Positions 62,860 through 64,000 of a stretch of 64,000 bases of DNA are shown piece after piece. The notes under the pieces are model-generated. The model saw only the letters and a program-made list of their open reading frames with translations. It was not told the DNA's origin and ran no database searches. The translations under genes were made by a program, and so were the position numbers. The stretch lies in NCBI RefSeq assembly GCF_025506355.1, contig NZ_JANZYP010000017.1, forward strand, positions 62,001-126,000. The letters run 5' to 3'. The DNA is from Sphaerisporangium corydalis (lineage in GTDB: Bacteria; Actinomycetota; Actinomycetes; Streptosporangiales; Streptosporangiaceae). Position 1 is the first letter of the stretch. The number at the start of each line of letters is the position of its first letter.

Positions 62860-63717
62860 TCAGGCGGTCGCCAGGGCCTCGGTGACCGTGGCGCGCAGGG
62901 GAGTGGTGGGGCGGCCGATGAGCCGGCGCAGGTCGCCCGAGGCGTCCTCCAGGGCCCCGGCGGCGATGTCGAGCTCGATGGCGCCGTACACGGCCGCCAC
63001 CGGCTCGGGCAGTCCCGCCTCGGTCAGCGCGCGCTCGAACTCCTCGCGCGGCACGTCCTGGTAGACGACCGGCCGGCCCGCGACCGAGGCCACCTCCGCC
63101 GCCAGCTCCGCCTTGCTCCACGCCACGTCGCCGGCCAGCTCGTACACCGCGTTCTCGTGGCCCTCGCCGGTGAGGACGGCCACCGCGGCGGCGGCGAAGT
63201 CGGCGCGGGTGGCGCTGGCGACCCGGCCCTCACCGGACGAGCCGAAGATCGTGCCCTGCTCGGCGGCCTGGGCGATCGTGGGCACGTAGTTCTCGGAGTA
63301 CCAGCCGTTGCGCAGGAGGGTGAACGGGACCCCGCTCGCGCGGATGTGCTCCTCGGTGCCCTGGTGCTCGGACGCCAGCGCGATGGGGGTGGTGTCGGAG
63401 TGCAGGATGCCGGTGTAGGCGATCAGCGCGACCCCGGCCGCCGCGGCGGCGTCCACCGCGGCCTGGTGCTGGGTGAGGCGGGCGCCCACGGTGGGGCTGG
63501 AGATGAGCAGGACCCGGTCGCCGGGGCCGAACGCCGACTTCAGCGTCTCCGGCCGGTCGTAGTCGGCCTCGCGCACGGTCACTCCGCGCGCGGCGAGGCC
63601 GGCCACCTTCGCCGGGTCGCGAACGGCCGCGACGATCTGGTCGGCGGGCGTGGTCTCCAGCAGGCCTTCGACGACGAGCCGGCCGAGCGGGCCGCCTGCG
63701 GCGGTGACAACGATCAT
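62860..63717 (-). CDS. NmrA-like NAD(P)H reductase (quinone oxidoreductase 2 type)
   Basis: A 285-residue atypical short-chain dehydrogenase. Rossmann start MIVVTAAGGPLGRLVVEGLL, VLLISSPTVGARLTQHQAAV, and FTLLRNGWYSENYVPTIAQA match QorB/YtfG-like enzymes, which reduce quinones with NADPH. The GAAAGAGAG stretch precedes the ATG at 63717. It is divergent from an HxlR-family regulator, a pairing known for QorR-qor2 in Corynebacterium, and the region between them holds a perfect palindrome. Confidence 0.9.
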   Translation of the reverse strand: MIVVTAAGGPLGRLVVEGLLETTPADQIVAAVRDPAKVAGLAARGVTVREADYDRPETLKSAFGPGDRVLLISSPTVGARLTQHQAAVDAAAAAGVALIAYTGILHSDTTPIALASEHQGTEEHIRASGVPFTLLRNGWYSENYVPTIAQAAEQGTIFGSSGEGRVASATRADFAAAAVAVLTGEGHENAVYELAGDVAWSKAELAAEVASVAGRPVVYQDVPREEFERALTEAGLPEPVAAVYGAIELDIAAGALEDASGDLRRLIGRPTTPLRATVTEALATA

Positions 63718-63753
63718 CGTGGGCTCTCTTTCCCTCGGGGGTTCGAGGCTCAC

Positions 63754-63813
63754 GTTAGTACTAACTTTGAGAAAGTGCCAACCGTCGGATAGTGCCCAAC
63801 ATCGAGATAGTGC
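63754..63813. promoter_or_regulatory. HxlR operator-like palindrome and AGTGC repeats
   Basis: GTTAGTACTAAC (63754-63765) is a perfect 12-bp palindrome 37 bases before the reductase start. AGTGC follows three times at 63774, 63791 and 63809, spaced 17 and 18 bases on the same strand. The arrangement covers the likely promoters of both divergent genes. Confidence 0.6.
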
Positions 63814-63835
63814 GGTGAGAACGTAAGCTAGGGGG

Positions 63836-64000
63836 ATGGAAGACCAGGCCGCCCTCGCGCGTGACGACCACGGGCAGATCATCTTCGACGTGTTGGCCCA
63901 GGCGTGCCCCTCCCGCGAGACGATGGAGCACATCACCAGCCGGTGGGGCATCCTCGCCCTGATCGCGCTCAGCGAGGGCACCTACCGCTTCAACGCCCTG
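63836..64000 (+). CDS. HxlR-family transcriptional regulator (partial, 3' end outside window)
   Basis: The first 55 residues are visible. After an N-terminal arm, ACPSRETMEHITSRWGILAL is the HxlR domain start, with the conserved cysteine found in YodB/QorR-type regulators that sense quinones or electrophiles, then ALSEGTYRFNAL. AGGGGG touches the ATG directly and TAAGCT lies 6 bases further up, so the transcript may be leaderless. It probably represses the divergent reductase. Confidence 0.85.
   Translation, partial: MEDQAALARDDHGQIIFDVLAQACPSRETMEHITSRWGILALIALSEGTYRFNAL

Overview
The window is very GC-rich (about 72 percent by eye), uses GTG starts often, and packs genes into operons joined by 4-base ATGA or GTGA overlaps. 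It carries a WhiB regulator, two DUF574 SAM methyltransferases, a Tat-type NgcE-like sugar-binding protein, an AA10 chitin/cellulose monooxygenase and many two-component systems. This points to a filamentous actinomycete, most likely from Streptosporangiales or close to Streptomyces; the genus cannot be fixed from sequence reading alone. No rRNA, tRNA, insertion sequence, prophage or CRISPR array was recognised.

Layout. 1-5951: end of a CoA-binding protein, metY-metX (methionine by direct sulfhydrylation), then divergent OsmC protein and flavin monooxygenase, and a convergent amine oxidase. 6086-19007: a signalling block with four histidine kinase/response regulator pairs, one four-gene unit joining two systems, and an ABC-2 efflux operon beside the last pair. 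19172-24099: hemerythrin protein, then a pyrimidine operon (fungal-type cytosine deaminase, 2OG-Fe(II) oxygenase, NCS1 permease) opposed by a PucR regulator. 24101-26515: secreted GH59 galactosidase with a ricin-type lectin tail.

26822-32706 is the most unusual part: four overlapping genes encode an ABC-importer-like set whose ATPase has lost every catalytic motif, a lipoprotein binding protein, a permease with both halves fused, and a membrane-anchored STAND-like NTPase/TPR protein whose P-loop also lacks the lysine. It looks like a transporter converted to sensing or signalling.

32899-37825: DnaQ-like exonuclease, HTH plus SRPBCC pair, small acidic and secreted peptides, GC-rich repeats, a 54-residue peptide gene and a DUF574 methyltransferase. 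37848-47898: BNR-repeat protein, LPMO, Tat-exported 3-ketosteroid-dehydrogenase-like flavoprotein, a sugar-acid dehydratase divergent from a zinc alcohol dehydrogenase, an M14 carboxypeptidase with an inserted domain, and WhiB. 47918-52216: NgcEFG-like chitooligosaccharide importer with a SIS-domain enzyme. 52341-64000: oxalate decarboxylase, ArsR/old-yellow-enzyme pair, second DUF574 methyltransferase, DUF2087 regulator, type II NADH dehydrogenase, P450, a second sugar importer, and an NmrA-type reductase divergent from a truncated HxlR regulator.

The LPMO, Ngc importer and SIS enzyme fit saprophytic growth on chitin. Both ordinary sugar importers lack their own ATPase, as expected if they share a MsiK-type ATPase encoded elsewhere. 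All functions are inferred from motifs read by eye; no database search was run.
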